A stretch of 29,616 bases of DNA from Chloroflexota bacterium. Lineage in GTDB: Bacteria > Chloroflexota > Anaerolineae > CG2-30-64-16. A program made the position numbers and the translations under genes. The stretch is from contig JAKPQT010000739.1 of NCBI GenBank assembly GCA_029555885.1, positions 1 to 29,616 of the forward strand. The letters run 5' to 3'. Below the pieces are notes generated by a model, which saw only the letters and a program-made list of their open reading frames with translations, searched no databases and was not told the DNA's origin. Each line of letters starts with the position of its first letter. Position 1 is the first letter of the stretch. Positions 1 to 8,833 of this stretch are shown here, piece after piece.

Positions 1-204
1 TACCGGCACGGCAAGGTCCTGGCCTTCCACTATTCGCGGGACGGCCGCTACTGGCACTTCGTGCGACACTTCTCATTGGGGGATAGGGAGGAGTTGCGGG
101 TCGGCTTCTCCGTGCAGTCGCCTACCGGCCAGGGCTGCACCGCGACCTTCTCGGAGATCCGGTACGCGCCGGGCACGCTGTCCGATCTCCGGAACGGAGA
201 GTGA
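1..204 (+). CDS. DUF1349 family protein, C-terminal fragment
   Basis: The frame is open from the first base to a TGA at 202-204, giving 67 residues of a protein that starts outside the window. The pattern FHYSRDGRYWHFVRHF followed by a glycine-rich strand with the motif VGFSVQSPTG and a final TFSEIRY strand matches the end of DUF1349. That is a concanavalin-A-like beta-sandwich family often found in proteins acting on carbohydrates. No catalytic residue can be assigned. The downstream DUF4389 gene is in the same direction about 130 bases away. Family assignment is from motif memory and the rest of the protein cannot be seen. Confidence 0.6.
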   Translation, partial: YRHGKVLAFHYSRDGRYWHFVRHFSLGDREELRVGFSVQSPTGQGCTATFSEIRYAPGTLSDLRNGE

Positions 205-332
205 GCGGCGCTGTGGTACCGCTAAGGCAGTTCCGAGTGCAACTCTACGCGGGCGTGCACGTAGAGTAAGTCAGAACGGAGTTCAATCCTGTTACGCGCA
301 TGAGCGCCAATACATGCAGAGGAGAGGAACCA

Positions 333-992
333 ATGACTGAGAGACCTGTGTACGCGGCTCGTTTGGAGGTGGACTATCCGGAGAAGCTGGACCGGCTGAC
401 AACGTTCTTCCGCTTGCTCTGGATCATCCCCATCGGCATCATCCTCGGGCTCATCTCCGGGGCCGGCGAGACGGTCACCAACACGGTGATTCTGAATGAA
501 GCCGGTCAAGTCTTGGAGCGAACACGGCAGACGGCCGGGGGCCTGATCAGCGGCCTCGCAGTCGCCACTGCCCTGATGATCCTTTTTCGCCAGCGCTACC
601 CGCGCTGGTGGTTCGACTTCGCGCGCGAGTTCACACGCTTCAGCGCGCGGGTCGGCGCATACTTCTGCCTGCTCACCGACCAGTACCCATCCACCGTCGA
701 GGAACAGGCAGTGCATCTGGAGATCGACTATCCCGATGTAGAGCAGGACCTCAACCGGTGGCTACCGCTCGTCAAGTGGCTCCTGGCGATCCCGCACTAT
801 GTCGTACTGGCGTTCCTCGCCGTGGGCGCCTTCTTCGCCGTAACGATTGCCTGGTTCGCCATCCTGTTCACCGGCCAATATCCGCGGTCTCTCTTTGACT
901 TTGTCGTGGGCGTAGGGCGTTGGGGATTGCGCGTGCAGGCTTACACATCCTTGCTGGTGACCGACCAGTACCCGCCGTTCAGCCTGAGCTAG
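333..992 (+). CDS. DUF4389 membrane protein with two repeats
   Basis: This is a 219-residue membrane protein of unknown function. It carries two copies of the DUF4389 pattern. The first is LEVDYPEKLDRLTTFFRLL, then a hydrophobic helix, then a YPRWWFDFA...LLTDQYP ending. The second is LEIDYPDVEQDLNRWLPLVKWLLAIPH, then a helix, then a QYPRSLFDFV...LVTDQYP ending. Four hydrophobic segments are visible, two per repeat. The start at 333 is chosen because AGAGGAGAGGAA lies just upstream. An in-frame ATG at 300 has no such site. Family members are found mainly in Actinobacteria and Chloroflexota. The internal duplication within one short protein is clear; the role is unknown. Confidence 0.8.
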   Translation: MTERPVYAARLEVDYPEKLDRLTTFFRLLWIIPIGIILGLISGAGETVTNTVILNEAGQVLERTRQTAGGLISGLAVATALMILFRQRYPRWWFDFAREFTRFSARVGAYFCLLTDQYPSTVEEQAVHLEIDYPDVEQDLNRWLPLVKWLLAIPHYVVLAFLAVGAFFAVTIAWFAILFTGQYPRSLFDFVVGVGRWGLRVQAYTSLLVTDQYPPFSLS

Positions 993-1010
993 CTGGGCCT
1001 TGATGTATAG

Positions 1011-1067
1011 CGTAGCCCCGTGTGGGCCGTGGCGCCGTTGACGCCAGGACACCCACACGGGGCTACG
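1011..1067. terminator. 16-bp perfect inverted repeat between convergent genes
   Basis: Bases 1011-1026 (CGTAGCCCCGTGTGGG) are exactly complementary to 1052-1067, with a 25-base loop that holds a small GGCG/CGCC stem. It lies between the stop of the DUF4389 gene and the stop of the convergent URO-D gene. A bidirectional terminator is the simplest reading, but neither side has a strong T-tract. It may instead be one of the dispersed palindromes seen elsewhere in this window. Confidence 0.6.
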
Positions 1068-1108
1068 TTACTTGCTGCAAAATCACCGTGACGTTGTGTA
1101 TCAGAATC

Positions 1109-2107
1109 TTACTCGTCCCACGTCTCGTAGACGGCCCACACATTTTCCGGCCGGCCGCCCGGACCGAACTCACACTGCGCGACTGCGCCGCCGTCGCGCC
1201 AGAGCGCGGCCTTGGCTCGGCGCACCGCCGCAACAACTTCCGGCACGGTCGCGTCGCTCAGCAGGTGCTGGCGGTCCACCTCGCCCCAGAACGTGATCTT
1301 GCCCGCGAACTGCGCGCCGAGTTCCTCCACGCCCATGCAGAACACCTGCGAATTGAGTGCATCCAGGCCGAGCTCGATCAGGTCCGGGATGACATCCGTG
1401 ATGTAACCGTCCGAGTGCATGAACGCCTTCTTGCCGGCCTTGTGCGCAATCTCGATGTAGTCTCGGTAGAGGGGCTTGAAGATGCCCCGCCACTGCTTGG
1501 GTGAGATGAGCAGCGTGCGCTGCGAGCCCCAGTCGTCCATGAAATTGAGCGCGTCCACGTCGGTCTGCGCCCAGAGCTCCATCTCCTGGCGGTAGAACCC
1601 GTGGATGCGATCGATCAGCTCGAACAGCTCCGGCGGCTGCATGCCGAGGTCCAGGAAGACGTTCTGACTACCGCGCAGGAACTGGAGCCGCTCGAAAGGC
1701 CGCGCACAGCAGCCGCTCAACACAAAGCGGTCGCTCTCCCGGCAGAAGGCATTAACCTGCTCGATATCCACCGTCAACGCCTCGACGGGCGGCCGCACCT
1801 TGTCCAGGTCGGACCAATCCGCCACGAGAGGTTCCTTGATCTCGCCGTGAACACCTGCCTGAATGTTCTCAAAGGTACAGCCCCAGTCATCTATATATGC
1901 ACCGACGACATAGGGGTCGCCGGTGCGCGGGACGGGGGTCCGACAGAACGAAGGCGCATGAACGATATCGTCGGGGAAGCGTGCCTGAATGGCGGCAAGC
2001 TCCTCCGGGTAGTGGTTGCTGGCCCAGGGCAGCAGCCAGAGCTGGCGCGGAACGCGCGGCGGCGCGTCGAATTCGAGAGTACGGCGGACGATCTCACGTG
2101 GTTCCAT
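1109..2107 (-). CDS. uroporphyrinogen decarboxylase (URO-D) superfamily protein
   Basis: The 332-residue product has the URO-D TIM-barrel pattern: N-terminal MEPREIVRRTLEFDAPPRVP, a middle MDDWGSQRTLLISPKQW segment, and the KAFMHSDGYITDVIPDLIELGLDALNSQ barrel strand. This branch of the superfamily includes corrinoid-dependent methyltransferases (MtaA type) as well as HemE, and nothing here points to HemE itself. In many relatives the His of the barrel strand is followed by Ser-Cys-Gly; here it is H231-S232-D233-G234, so a zinc-type cysteine is absent at that point. The start at 2107 follows ACAGGAGC by a proper spacing; a longer in-frame start at 2173 runs into a repeat. Substrate unknown. 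Confidence 0.75.
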   Translation of the reverse strand: MEPREIVRRTLEFDAPPRVPRQLWLLPWASNHYPEELAAIQARFPDDIVHAPSFCRTPVPRTGDPYVVGAYIDDWGCTFENIQAGVHGEIKEPLVADWSDLDKVRPPVEALTVDIEQVNAFCRESDRFVLSGCCARPFERLQFLRGSQNVFLDLGMQPPELFELIDRIHGFYRQEMELWAQTDVDALNFMDDWGSQRTLLISPKQWRGIFKPLYRDYIEIAHKAGKKAFMHSDGYITDVIPDLIELGLDALNSQVFCMGVEELGAQFAGKITFWGEVDRQHLLSDATVPEVVAAVRRAKAALWRDGGAVAQCEFGPGGRPENVWAVYETWDE

Positions 2108-2136
2108 GTGAAGCTCCTGTGTTAGAAACCGAAGGA

Positions 2137-2190
2137 CAATAGAATGCTGATGCCGCTGATCGATTGGATTCACGCCGGTTTTTTCCCTGT
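2137..2190. repeat. degenerate single arm of the ACGCTGAT dispersed repeat
   Basis: The stretch beginning ACAATAGAATGCTGATG, followed by CCGCTGATC, matches one arm of the long hairpin at 29456-29576 (ACAATAGAACGCTGAT, then ACGCTGATC, read on the opposite strand). It sits directly after the stop codon of the G5/3D gene, as the other copies sit after or on stop codons. Only one arm is clear here. I read it as a decayed copy. Confidence 0.45.
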
Positions 2191-3710
2191 CAGCGGCGGC
2201 GTGGAAAGTCGGGTGGCGGATAGTTGGGCAGTACCCACATAATCTTGCCAGCCGGGGGGACGGGTGTCAGGAAATACACATCGGTCCACTGGTGCCACGC
2301 AACGTAGTCATCATCGGCGTACCCCAGGTCGATGAGCTTGCCGATGACACCGCCGCCAGTATCGCCCGCAATGGCCCGGCCGTAGTTGGGAACATAGACA
2401 TAGCTGCGCAGGGCAATGAGCTTGGGATCCACCGCGACGATGCCCTGACGCATGGTCAGGCCGATGCGGGTACGGCCATACCAGGGCGCGGACCGGGGCG
2501 TGCCGGAGCGCATGGGCGAGTATGACACCGCGTACATACGCACCTTCCGCCAATAGGTGAGCGTGCCTTCCGGCGTCTCCAGCTCGCGCACGACGATCTT
2601 CCGGCCGTACGCCGTCATCCGCGTAACCGGCTCGGCCGCGACCCACTCATCGAGCAGCTTGCGCTCGACCTCGACCCCGTCCTCGTGCGTGACCTGCCAA
2701 CGGCGGCGAAATTCACCGTTGCGCCCCTCCTGTGCCAACCGGCGGGTATCGATTTCGAGTTCATCATCCGGCACGCTGATGGACTCGAAAGGAATAGCCT
2801 CCCGCTCGACCAGGGTCACCTGGGTGACGCGAACGACCCGAATGGCCTCTTCCGGGCTGATGGCCTGGTCGAGCGCGGGCGCGACCCGGTCGCGACCGGT
2901 GACGAGGATGCCCAGGTCCATCAGCGCGGCGCCGACCGTCTCCCCGCGCGTGCGTGTATGGGTGGTGCGACCGTCCGCAGTGACCAGGACGGGCGTGGAG
3001 CGCTCGATCTGCACGCGCACGCCCGCACTGACTCGGCTGCCCAGCGGCGGCTGCACGCGGTCGCCCAGGTAGAGCGTCAGCTCGGCCTCCTGGAGCGCCT
3101 CACCGATGGTCTCTGCGGTCGTGAAGAGCCTGTAGGGCACGCTGCCGTCATCGACGATCAGAGGCACGGCGCGGCGAATGCTGACGCGAACCGGCACAGG
3201 GTCACGTCCCTGCCACGGGTGCCCCCGGTCGTAACGGAGCAATCCATCGGGCCGGGTCAGCCTGTCAGTACGGATGACCGGCGGCAGGAACGCAGCATGA
3301 TCCACCAGCGCACCGTCAAGCCAGACGTCGTCCTGCTCGGCCAACGGCACCCCGGCCCCCGCAACCAGCCCAAATACTGTGTGTGCTTGGGTGTAGACGA
3401 CATGGAGCTGCCCATCGGCCTCCACGAGGCCGGGCCGGGCGCGGTCGATGGTCACGTGCAGGCCCTCTGCCAGGGGCGTCGCCGGTGGCGGCAGGAGGCG
3501 ATCCTCCGGCCGCAGCGCCAGCCCCAGGTCGGCCAGAAGTGCCGCCACGTCGGGCCGCGCGCTGCGCACCTCCGCACTCTGGCCGTCCACAGTAACAGTC
3601 ACTGCCACACCTGTCTCAGCCAGTGCAGCCACGCCAAACGCGGCAAAGCTCAACACGGCAATCAGAGCGAGGATCCAGACCAGATAGACGAGGAACGGAC
3701 GGCTGCGCAT
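2190..3710 (-). CDS. DUF348/G5/3D-domain cell-wall protein (YabE-like)
   Basis: This 506-residue envelope protein begins with a signal anchor (residues about 7-30). Several DUF348 ubiquitin-like repeats follow (about 36-78, a weaker one at 93-135, then 180-225 and 238-282), then a G5 domain (about 292-372) and a C-terminal 3D domain (about 395-480). The three aspartates that define 3D domains are all present: D428 in AVDPK, D450 in GDTGG and D461 in LIDLGY. In Firmicutes relatives (YabE, YocH) such proteins act on peptidoglycan and the 3D barrel resembles lytic transglycosylase MltA. There is no separate Rpf-type lytic domain. The ATG at 3710 has only a weak AGGTAAG upstream. Confidence 0.85.
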   Translation of the reverse strand: MRSRPFLVYLVWILALIAVLSFAAFGVAALAETGVAVTVTVDGQSAEVRSARPDVAALLADLGLALRPEDRLLPPPATPLAEGLHVTIDRARPGLVEADGQLHVVYTQAHTVFGLVAGAGVPLAEQDDVWLDGALVDHAAFLPPVIRTDRLTRPDGLLRYDRGHPWQGRDPVPVRVSIRRAVPLIVDDGSVPYRLFTTAETIGEALQEAELTLYLGDRVQPPLGSRVSAGVRVQIERSTPVLVTADGRTTHTRTRGETVGAALMDLGILVTGRDRVAPALDQAISPEEAIRVVRVTQVTLVEREAIPFESISVPDDELEIDTRRLAQEGRNGEFRRRWQVTHEDGVEVERKLLDEWVAAEPVTRMTAYGRKIVVRELETPEGTLTYWRKVRMYAVSYSPMRSGTPRSAPWYGRTRIGLTMRQGIVAVDPKLIALRSYVYVPNYGRAIAGDTGGGVIGKLIDLGYADDDYVAWHQWTDVYFLTPVPPAGKIMWVLPNYPPPDFPRRR

Positions 3711-3745
3711 GGGGCTATCTTACCTGAGCAGGATGAGTTGGACAA

Positions 3746-3790
3746 GTAAGGGCGGACCTTGGCCAGCTTTGCTGGCACGTCCGCCCCTAC
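3746..3790. repeat. nested hairpin, GTAGGGGCGGAC type
   Basis: Outer arms 3746-3757 (GTAAGGGCGGAC) and 3779-3790 (GTCCGCCCCTAC) pair at 11 of 12 positions. Inside them GCCAGC (3762-3767) pairs with GCTGGC (3771-3776) around a TTT loop. It lies between the stop of the aldo/keto reductase and the start of the G5/3D gene. It resembles the hairpin at 15053-15079, which also has GTAGG/CCTAC ends. It may act as a terminator or simply be a dispersed palindrome. Confidence 0.6.
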
Positions 3791-3800
3791 GCGCACAACC

Positions 3801-4772
3801 CTACCAGGCGTACGCTTCCGGGGCCTGGCCGCCGGGGCCGGGGAAGATTTCGTCCAGCTTCTTCATCGTCTCGTCGCTCAGCGTAAGCTCCACAGCACGC
3901 AGGCTGCCATCGAGCTGTTCCGCCGTGCGCGGGCCGATGATAGGCGCGGTCACGACCGGGTTTGCCAGCAGCCAGGCCAGCGCCACGTCTGCCGGCTTCT
4001 CGCCCAGCTCGCGGCACAGTCCTTCATAGGCTTCGAGCTTCGCGCGGTTCTTTTCCACATTCTTCGCCATGTTCTCATTGGCGCGGCGGCCCTCCGCCGC
4101 CTTCTGCAGCGCGCCGCCCAGCAAGCCGCCGCCGAGCGGGCTCCACGGAATCAGGCCGAGACCATAGTGCTTACATGCCGGGATCACCTCAAGTTCCACG
4201 GTGCGCGCATTGAGGTTGTACAGGCTCTGCTCGGATACCAGGCCCATGAAGTTTCGCAGCCGGGCTTCGCCCTGCGCCTGGGCGATGTTCCAGCCCGCGA
4301 AGTTGCTGCTGCCGACATAGAGCACCTTGCCCTGCTGCACCAACACCTCCATCGCCTGCCAGATTTCCTCCCACGGGGTCAGCCGGTCGATGTGATGCAT
4401 CTGGTACAGGTCGATGTGGTCGGTCTGCATCCGCCGCAGGCTCTCATCGCAGGCCCGCCGGATATGGTAGGCGGAGAGCTTCTGCTCGTTCGGCCAGTCG
4501 CCCATGCCGCCGTACACCTTGGTCGCAAGCACGACCTTCTCCCGCCGGCCGCCGCCCTGCGCAAGCCAGCGACCGATGATTTGCTCGGTGACGCCCTCGC
4601 CCTTCTTCCAGCCGTAGACATTCGCCGTATCGAAGAAATTGATGCCGTGTTCCAGCGCGCGATCCATCAGCGCGAAGCTGTCCGCCTCAGTGGTATGGGG
4701 ACCGAAATTCATCGTGCCCAGGCACAAGCGGCTGACCTCCAGCCCCGTGCGCCCCAAGTGGGTGTACTTCAT
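3801..4772 (-). CDS. aldo/keto reductase
   Basis: The 323-residue protein is a full-length NADPH-dependent aldo/keto reductase of the TIM-barrel family. The catalytic tetrad is visible: Asp and Tyr in FFDTANVYG (about residues 47-53), Lys in LATKVYGG (about 84), and His in YQMHHID (about 126). The NADP-binding GSSNFAGW strand and the C-terminal VTAPIIGPRTAEQL segment are also present. The architecture fits the YajO/Tas-like branch that reduces small carbonyl compounds; the substrate cannot be named. AAAGGAG precedes the ATG at 4772 by about ten bases. The FAH gene lies upstream on the same strand, 123 bases away. Confidence 0.9.
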   Translation of the reverse strand: MKYTHLGRTGLEVSRLCLGTMNFGPHTTEADSFALMDRALEHGINFFDTANVYGWKKGEGVTEQIIGRWLAQGGGRREKVVLATKVYGGMGDWPNEQKLSAYHIRRACDESLRRMQTDHIDLYQMHHIDRLTPWEEIWQAMEVLVQQGKVLYVGSSNFAGWNIAQAQGEARLRNFMGLVSEQSLYNLNARTVELEVIPACKHYGLGLIPWSPLGGGLLGGALQKAAEGRRANENMAKNVEKNRAKLEAYEGLCRELGEKPADVALAWLLANPVVTAPIIGPRTAEQLDGSLRAVELTLSDETMKKLDEIFPGPGGQAPEAYAW

Positions 4773-4895
4773 CTCTCATCGCTCCTTTCCGAGTGTGTCA
4801 CGCTTGACGGGTCATCTCACGCAAAGACGCAAAAATCGCAGAGGGTAGACCTGCCCCGATGATGATGTTCTTACGCGAGCCGTGTGCTTCGTGAG

Positions 4896-5807
4896 CTATT
4901 CTACACGCTTATCCACGCGGCAGACGTTGCGCAGCTTACCGATGCCATCGATTTCGATCGTCACCGTGTCACCGTCCCGCAGGTAGTGCGGCGGGTTGGC
5001 GTAGTGTCCGACGCCGGGCGGCGTGCCGGTCAGGATGATGTCGCCCGGCAGCAGGGTAAACGAATGTGAGAGAAACTCGATGAGTTCGGGGATGCGGAAG
5101 ATGAGCTGATCCGTGTTCGACAACTGCATGGTCTGACCGTTGACCGTGCAGCGAATCGGCAGGTCGTGCGGATCGGCGATCTCGTCCGCGGTCACGATCC
5201 AGGGACCGAGCGGGCAGAAGGTGTCGAGCGACTTGCCGCGCACCCACTGGCCGTCGTCCTGCTGGATGTCGCGCGCGGTCACGTCATCCGCGCAGGTGTA
5301 GCCGAACACATAGTCCATCGCATCCACAGCCGCGACCCGGTACGCCGGTTTGCCGATCACCACCGCCAGCTCCGCCTCATAGTCGATCTTGTCCGACAGC
5401 GCCGGGTCCCAGCGGATTGCGTCGTCCGGGCCGATTACGCTCGTCGGGTACTTCGCGAAGAGGACCGGTCGCGAGGGCGGTTTGCGTCCGCCTTCGAGTA
5501 CGTGATCGAGATAGTTCAGCCCGATGGCGCAGATCTTGGATGGACGGATCGGCGGCGCCAGCAGGAGATCCGCCAGCGGGTGCAGGAACGGGCTCACCCC
5601 GTCGGCCTTCAGATCGAACACACGAATGTCAGCGGCAAGCTGATCCCACGCCGCGGGGCCGGCCTCGATGACTTCTTGCAGGGTGTCCAGTTCAACCGGT
5701 TGGCGCGTCGCCGCCTCCTGCGCGGCGGCCACGTCCAGGACCGTGTCGTCTCCAACCAGCGCGCCGAGGCGCGACTGCCCCTGATAGATGAAGGTTAGCA
5801 GGCGCAC
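4896..5807 (-). CDS. fumarylacetoacetate hydrolase (FAH) family protein
   Basis: The 303-residue protein has a variable N-terminal region and then the FAH fold. Expected metal ligands are seen: E144 and E146 in DYEAELAVVIG and D175 in CADDVTARD. H102 lies in LNYLDH. The sequence TGTPPGVGH near the C-terminus is the family signature. Members cleave carbon-carbon bonds or decarboxylate or hydrate acyl-pyruvates and related aromatic breakdown products (hydroxyhepta-dienedioate isomerase type). The exact reaction cannot be told. The start is GTG at 5807, with GGGAGGAG six bases upstream. Together with the downstream reductase it may serve catabolism of a small organic acid, but that is inference. 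Confidence 0.88.
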   Translation of the reverse strand: MRLLTFIYQGQSRLGALVGDDTVLDVAAAQEAATRQPVELDTLQEVIEAGPAAWDQLAADIRVFDLKADGVSPFLHPLADLLLAPPIRPSKICAIGLNYLDHVLEGGRKPPSRPVLFAKYPTSVIGPDDAIRWDPALSDKIDYEAELAVVIGKPAYRVAAVDAMDYVFGYTCADDVTARDIQQDDGQWVRGKSLDTFCPLGPWIVTADEIADPHDLPIRCTVNGQTMQLSNTDQLIFRIPELIEFLSHSFTLLPGDIILTGTPPGVGHYANPPHYLRDGDTVTIEIDGIGKLRNVCRVDKRVE

Positions 5808-5923
5808 TGAGAACTCCTCCCCATGACGAATGATGAATTACGACTCACGAGATATCCTGAGCGGGTGCACGGCGCAACGCACCTGACGGCTCACCGCCAG
5901 TCGAAGGATGCGCTCGCTCCCTG

Positions 5924-6586
5924 CTATTCACCCAGGAACAACAACTCCAACCGCTCGATCCGCCGGGGAGCCGTTTCATGGCCCAGCTCCGCCAGCAGCT
6001 CGTCCGGGCGGCCGGTCGCGCCCGGCGCCGCACGCATCGTGACCTCGAACGCATGCCCGTGCGCAGTGCGCCCGGTGTACGTGAGCGCCTGGATCAACGG
6101 GCGCAGGTCGTACCGGCTCACTTCTTTGCCGCGCCGGCGCTCACGCCAGGCGTCGGGCCGGGCCAGAAACGCGTCCAGCTTGGCCTGGAAATCCTCCGCA
6201 TCCTCCTCGCTCTCGACCTCGACGCGATAGCGCGCGCCAGCCACCTGAGATTGCAGCGATGGCGTCTCCCGGCTGACCGGTTCTGCCGCAAGCGGGCGGA
6301 TGCCCGGGGGCAGTGCAGCCGCGAGCCGCGCGATGAACTCCGCCGGGTCGAGCGCCGCGTTGAGATACACATCGGCCAGTTCGGCGCGGCCCGTAAAGCC
6401 GACGGGCATGGCCGCGGCAAACTGGAGCCGCGCCTGCGGGTTGAAGCCCTGGGTGTAGGCCAGCGGCAACTGGGCGCGGCGGATGGCCCGCTCCCAGGCG
6501 CGGTGCATGTCGAGGTGACCGACGTACTTCACGGTGTCATCGGTCGCAAAGGTCACACGCATTCGCTGAACGTAGGTCTCTTGCAT
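5924..6586 (-). CDS. DUF2344 (TIGR03936) radical-SAM-linked protein
   Basis: The 220-residue product carries the DUF2344 pattern: RMRVTFATDDTVKYVGHLDM, RAQLPLAYTQGFNPQ, then a C-terminal LRPLIQALTYTGRTAHGH strand. The family is defined by its link with TIGR03960-type radical SAM proteins, either as a neighbour or as a fused C-terminal domain, and its biochemical role is not established. The expected partner lies immediately upstream here. GAAAGG precedes the ATG at 6586. A longer in-frame start at 6619 would draw its N-terminus from the left arm of the repeat at 6606-6713, so I reject it. Confidence 0.85.
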   Translation of the reverse strand: MQETYVQRMRVTFATDDTVKYVGHLDMHRAWERAIRRAQLPLAYTQGFNPQARLQFAAAMPVGFTGRAELADVYLNAALDPAEFIARLAAALPPGIRPLAAEPVSRETPSLQSQVAGARYRVEVESEEDAEDFQAKLDAFLARPDAWRERRRGKEVSRYDLRPLIQALTYTGRTAHGHAFEVTMRAAPGATGRPDELLAELGHETAPRRIERLELLFLGE

Positions 6587-6605
6587 GACGCCTTTCACTA
6601 GAACG

Positions 6606-6713
6606 AGAACGCTGAGCAACGCTGATTGTCATGATACACGCTGATTGTTCTGCGTGAAAGATAGCAAGACAGGATCAAGGAAAATCATGAGCATCAGCGT
6701 CGATCAGCGTTCT
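6606..6713. repeat. ACGCTGAT-type long imperfect hairpin, copy A
   Basis: Arms 6606-6635 and 6684-6713 pair at 26 of 30 positions; each contains two ACGCTGA words and a TCATGAT word. It lies between the radical SAM gene and its DUF2344 partner. The right arm overlaps the 3' end of the radical SAM gene, so the TGA stop (6704-6706) is inside the repeat. The same words occur at 29456-29576 and in decayed form at 2137-2190. Confidence 0.75.
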
Positions 6714-8707
6714 ATCCTAACGCTCCTCTGTGGAACGCGCGGGCCCGCGGTAAGCGCGAGGTCCGGGCTCATGTCCTCGTTGAAGTAGAGCGGCACAGGC
6801 CGCGCGTGCACGGGTTGGCGGACCTTGTCCTTGCCCAACGCGGGACAGCCCCATGCGTCGTCCGCGACTTCCCTCCGCTCTTCCTTGAACTGCCCCAGGA
6901 TGCCGCACGAGTAGCAGTGCTCGCGGCAATCGTCGATGACCGCGCCCTGCAGCGCATGGCGGTACTCATCCTCTAGAAAGCGGCGCGCCACGCCCGCGCT
7001 GATGTGGTCCCACGGCAGCACCTCAGCCAGGTCGCGCGGCCGCCGGGCATACCAATCAGGATCCAACCCCATCTCGTCAAACGCCTGCCGCCACGCCGCG
7101 AACCGGAACTGGTCGCCCCAACCATCGAAGTGCGCGCCCAACTGCCAGGCTCGGCGGATGACGCCGGCCAGCCGCCGGTCGCCCCGGCTCAGCGCGGCCT
7201 CGACGAGCGTCTCCTGCGGGTTGTTCCAACTGAACTCCAGCCCGGGCGCGCGCAACTGCCGCTCCAACACGCCGATCTGCGCACGGATTTCCTGTTCGTC
7301 GGCCAGCGCCGCCCACTGGAAGGGCGTGTGCGGCTTGGGAACGAGCGTGCTCACCCCCACCCGCACGCTCGACTTCTTACCCAGCACCTGGAAGCCGGTC
7401 TTGCGGACCGCGTGCGCCAGGTCGGCGATGGCCTGCACGTCTTCAAGAGTCTGCGTCGGGTGGCCGATCATGAAGTACATCTTGATCGTCGTCCAGCCCC
7501 GGCTGTAGACCTCCCGCGCGGTGTCCAGCATGGCCTGCGTGGAGATGGGTTTGTTGATGACATCGCGCAGCCGGTCTGTGGCCGCCTCGGGCGCGAAGGT
7601 GAAGCCGGAGCGGCGGCGGCCCTTCTCCAGCATCTCCATCAGCTCCACGCTGAACGATTCGATGCGCAGGCTCGGCAGGCCGATGGAGAGCTTGCCTTCG
7701 CCGTGCCGCGCGACGACACCCTTGACGAGTTCGCCGATCCTGCTGTAGTCTGACGAGCTGAGCGAGAGGAAGCTGACCTCTTCGAACCCGGTCTCCACGA
7801 CCATGCGATCCACCGCAGCCAACACCTCCTCGACGGGCCGCTCGCGCACCGGACGAAAGATCATGCCCGCCTGGCAGAAGCGGCACCCGCGCGTGCAGCC
7901 GCGCTGGATCTCGATGGCCGCCCGGTTATGCACGATGTCGATGAAGGGCACGATGAACTTCGTCGGCGGGGGCGGCAGCACGGGCACGATGCGCTTGGTC
8001 ACGACCGGCGGCACAGGTTCGCCCGCGATGGGCGTCGTGGCGGCGAGCGTGCCGTCCGGATGGTAGTGTGCCTCATAGAACGACGGCACGTACACACCCT
8101 CGACCGCGGCCAACCGGCGTAGCGCCTCGCCCCGGCTCAGCCCGGCGCGGCGCGCATCGGTCCACGTACGCGTGATTTCAAGGATGGCCTCCTCGCCCTC
8201 GCCGACGAAGAATGCGTCGAAGAACGCGTGCATCGGCTCCGGGTTGAGACAGGCCGACCCGCCCGCGAGCACGAGCGGCTCGTCCGTCCGGTCGGCCGCG
8301 GCCAGCGGGATGCCCGCCAGGTCAAGGCAGGTCAGAACGTTCGTATAGAGCTGCTCGTACGGCAGGCTGAACCCGAGCACATCGAAGTCGGCCAGGGGCC
8401 TCCGGCTTTCGAACGCGTACAGCGGCACCGCCTCGCGTCGCATTGCAGCCAGCATGTCTACCCAGGGCGCGTATGCCCGTTCCGCGAGCATGTCGGGTTG
8501 CCGGTTGACGATATCGTACAGGATGGCAAGGCCCAGGTTGGACATGCCGAGGTCATACACATCGGGGAAGACGAGCGCGACTCGGTACGGCGTCGCGTCC
8601 CAATCCTTGACGATGCTGTTGAATTCGCCGCCGGTGTAGCGGGCCGGCTTCTGCACGAACGGCAGGATCCGGTCCAGGGCGCGCGAAATGGTTTCCGGGG
8701 TATGCAT
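6704..8707 (-). CDS. TIGR03960-type B12-binding-like radical SAM protein
   Basis: This 667-residue protein has an N-terminal region resembling a cobalamin-binding fold (about 40-170; VALVFPDVYDLGMSNLG, VLGFSLPYEQLYTNV) and then a radical SAM core with CTRGCRFC (cysteines near 271, 275 and 278). Such enzymes use a 4Fe-4S cluster to cleave S-adenosylmethionine. A C-terminal CREHCYSCG adds a second CxxxCxxC set, and another cysteine follows in AWGCPALG. This C-terminal cluster is normal for the family as I remember it. The reaction is unknown. The ATG at 8707 follows AAGGAG by six bases, preferred over the GTG at 8710. The last residues and the stop lie in a dispersed repeat. Confidence 0.88.
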   Translation of the reverse strand: MHTPETISRALDRILPFVQKPARYTGGEFNSIVKDWDATPYRVALVFPDVYDLGMSNLGLAILYDIVNRQPDMLAERAYAPWVDMLAAMRREAVPLYAFESRRPLADFDVLGFSLPYEQLYTNVLTCLDLAGIPLAAADRTDEPLVLAGGSACLNPEPMHAFFDAFFVGEGEEAILEITRTWTDARRAGLSRGEALRRLAAVEGVYVPSFYEAHYHPDGTLAATTPIAGEPVPPVVTKRIVPVLPPPPTKFIVPFIDIVHNRAAIEIQRGCTRGCRFCQAGMIFRPVRERPVEEVLAAVDRMVVETGFEEVSFLSLSSSDYSRIGELVKGVVARHGEGKLSIGLPSLRIESFSVELMEMLEKGRRRSGFTFAPEAATDRLRDVINKPISTQAMLDTAREVYSRGWTTIKMYFMIGHPTQTLEDVQAIADLAHAVRKTGFQVLGKKSSVRVGVSTLVPKPHTPFQWAALADEQEIRAQIGVLERQLRAPGLEFSWNNPQETLVEAALSRGDRRLAGVIRRAWQLGAHFDGWGDQFRFAAWRQAFDEMGLDPDWYARRPRDLAEVLPWDHISAGVARRFLEDEYRHALQGAVIDDCREHCYSCGILGQFKEERREVADDAWGCPALGKDKVRQPVHARPVPLYFNEDMSPDLALTAGPRVPQRSVRIER

Positions 8708-8833
8708 CACTCACTCCTTCTACCTGCCAGCCTCTGGCAGGGCGGGGTTTGTACCCGCTGGCAAACCAGGATAGTATACCAAAAAAGCGCGTGAACACGA
8801 AAACAACCGGTGCAGGAGCGCCAGGCCTCTGAT

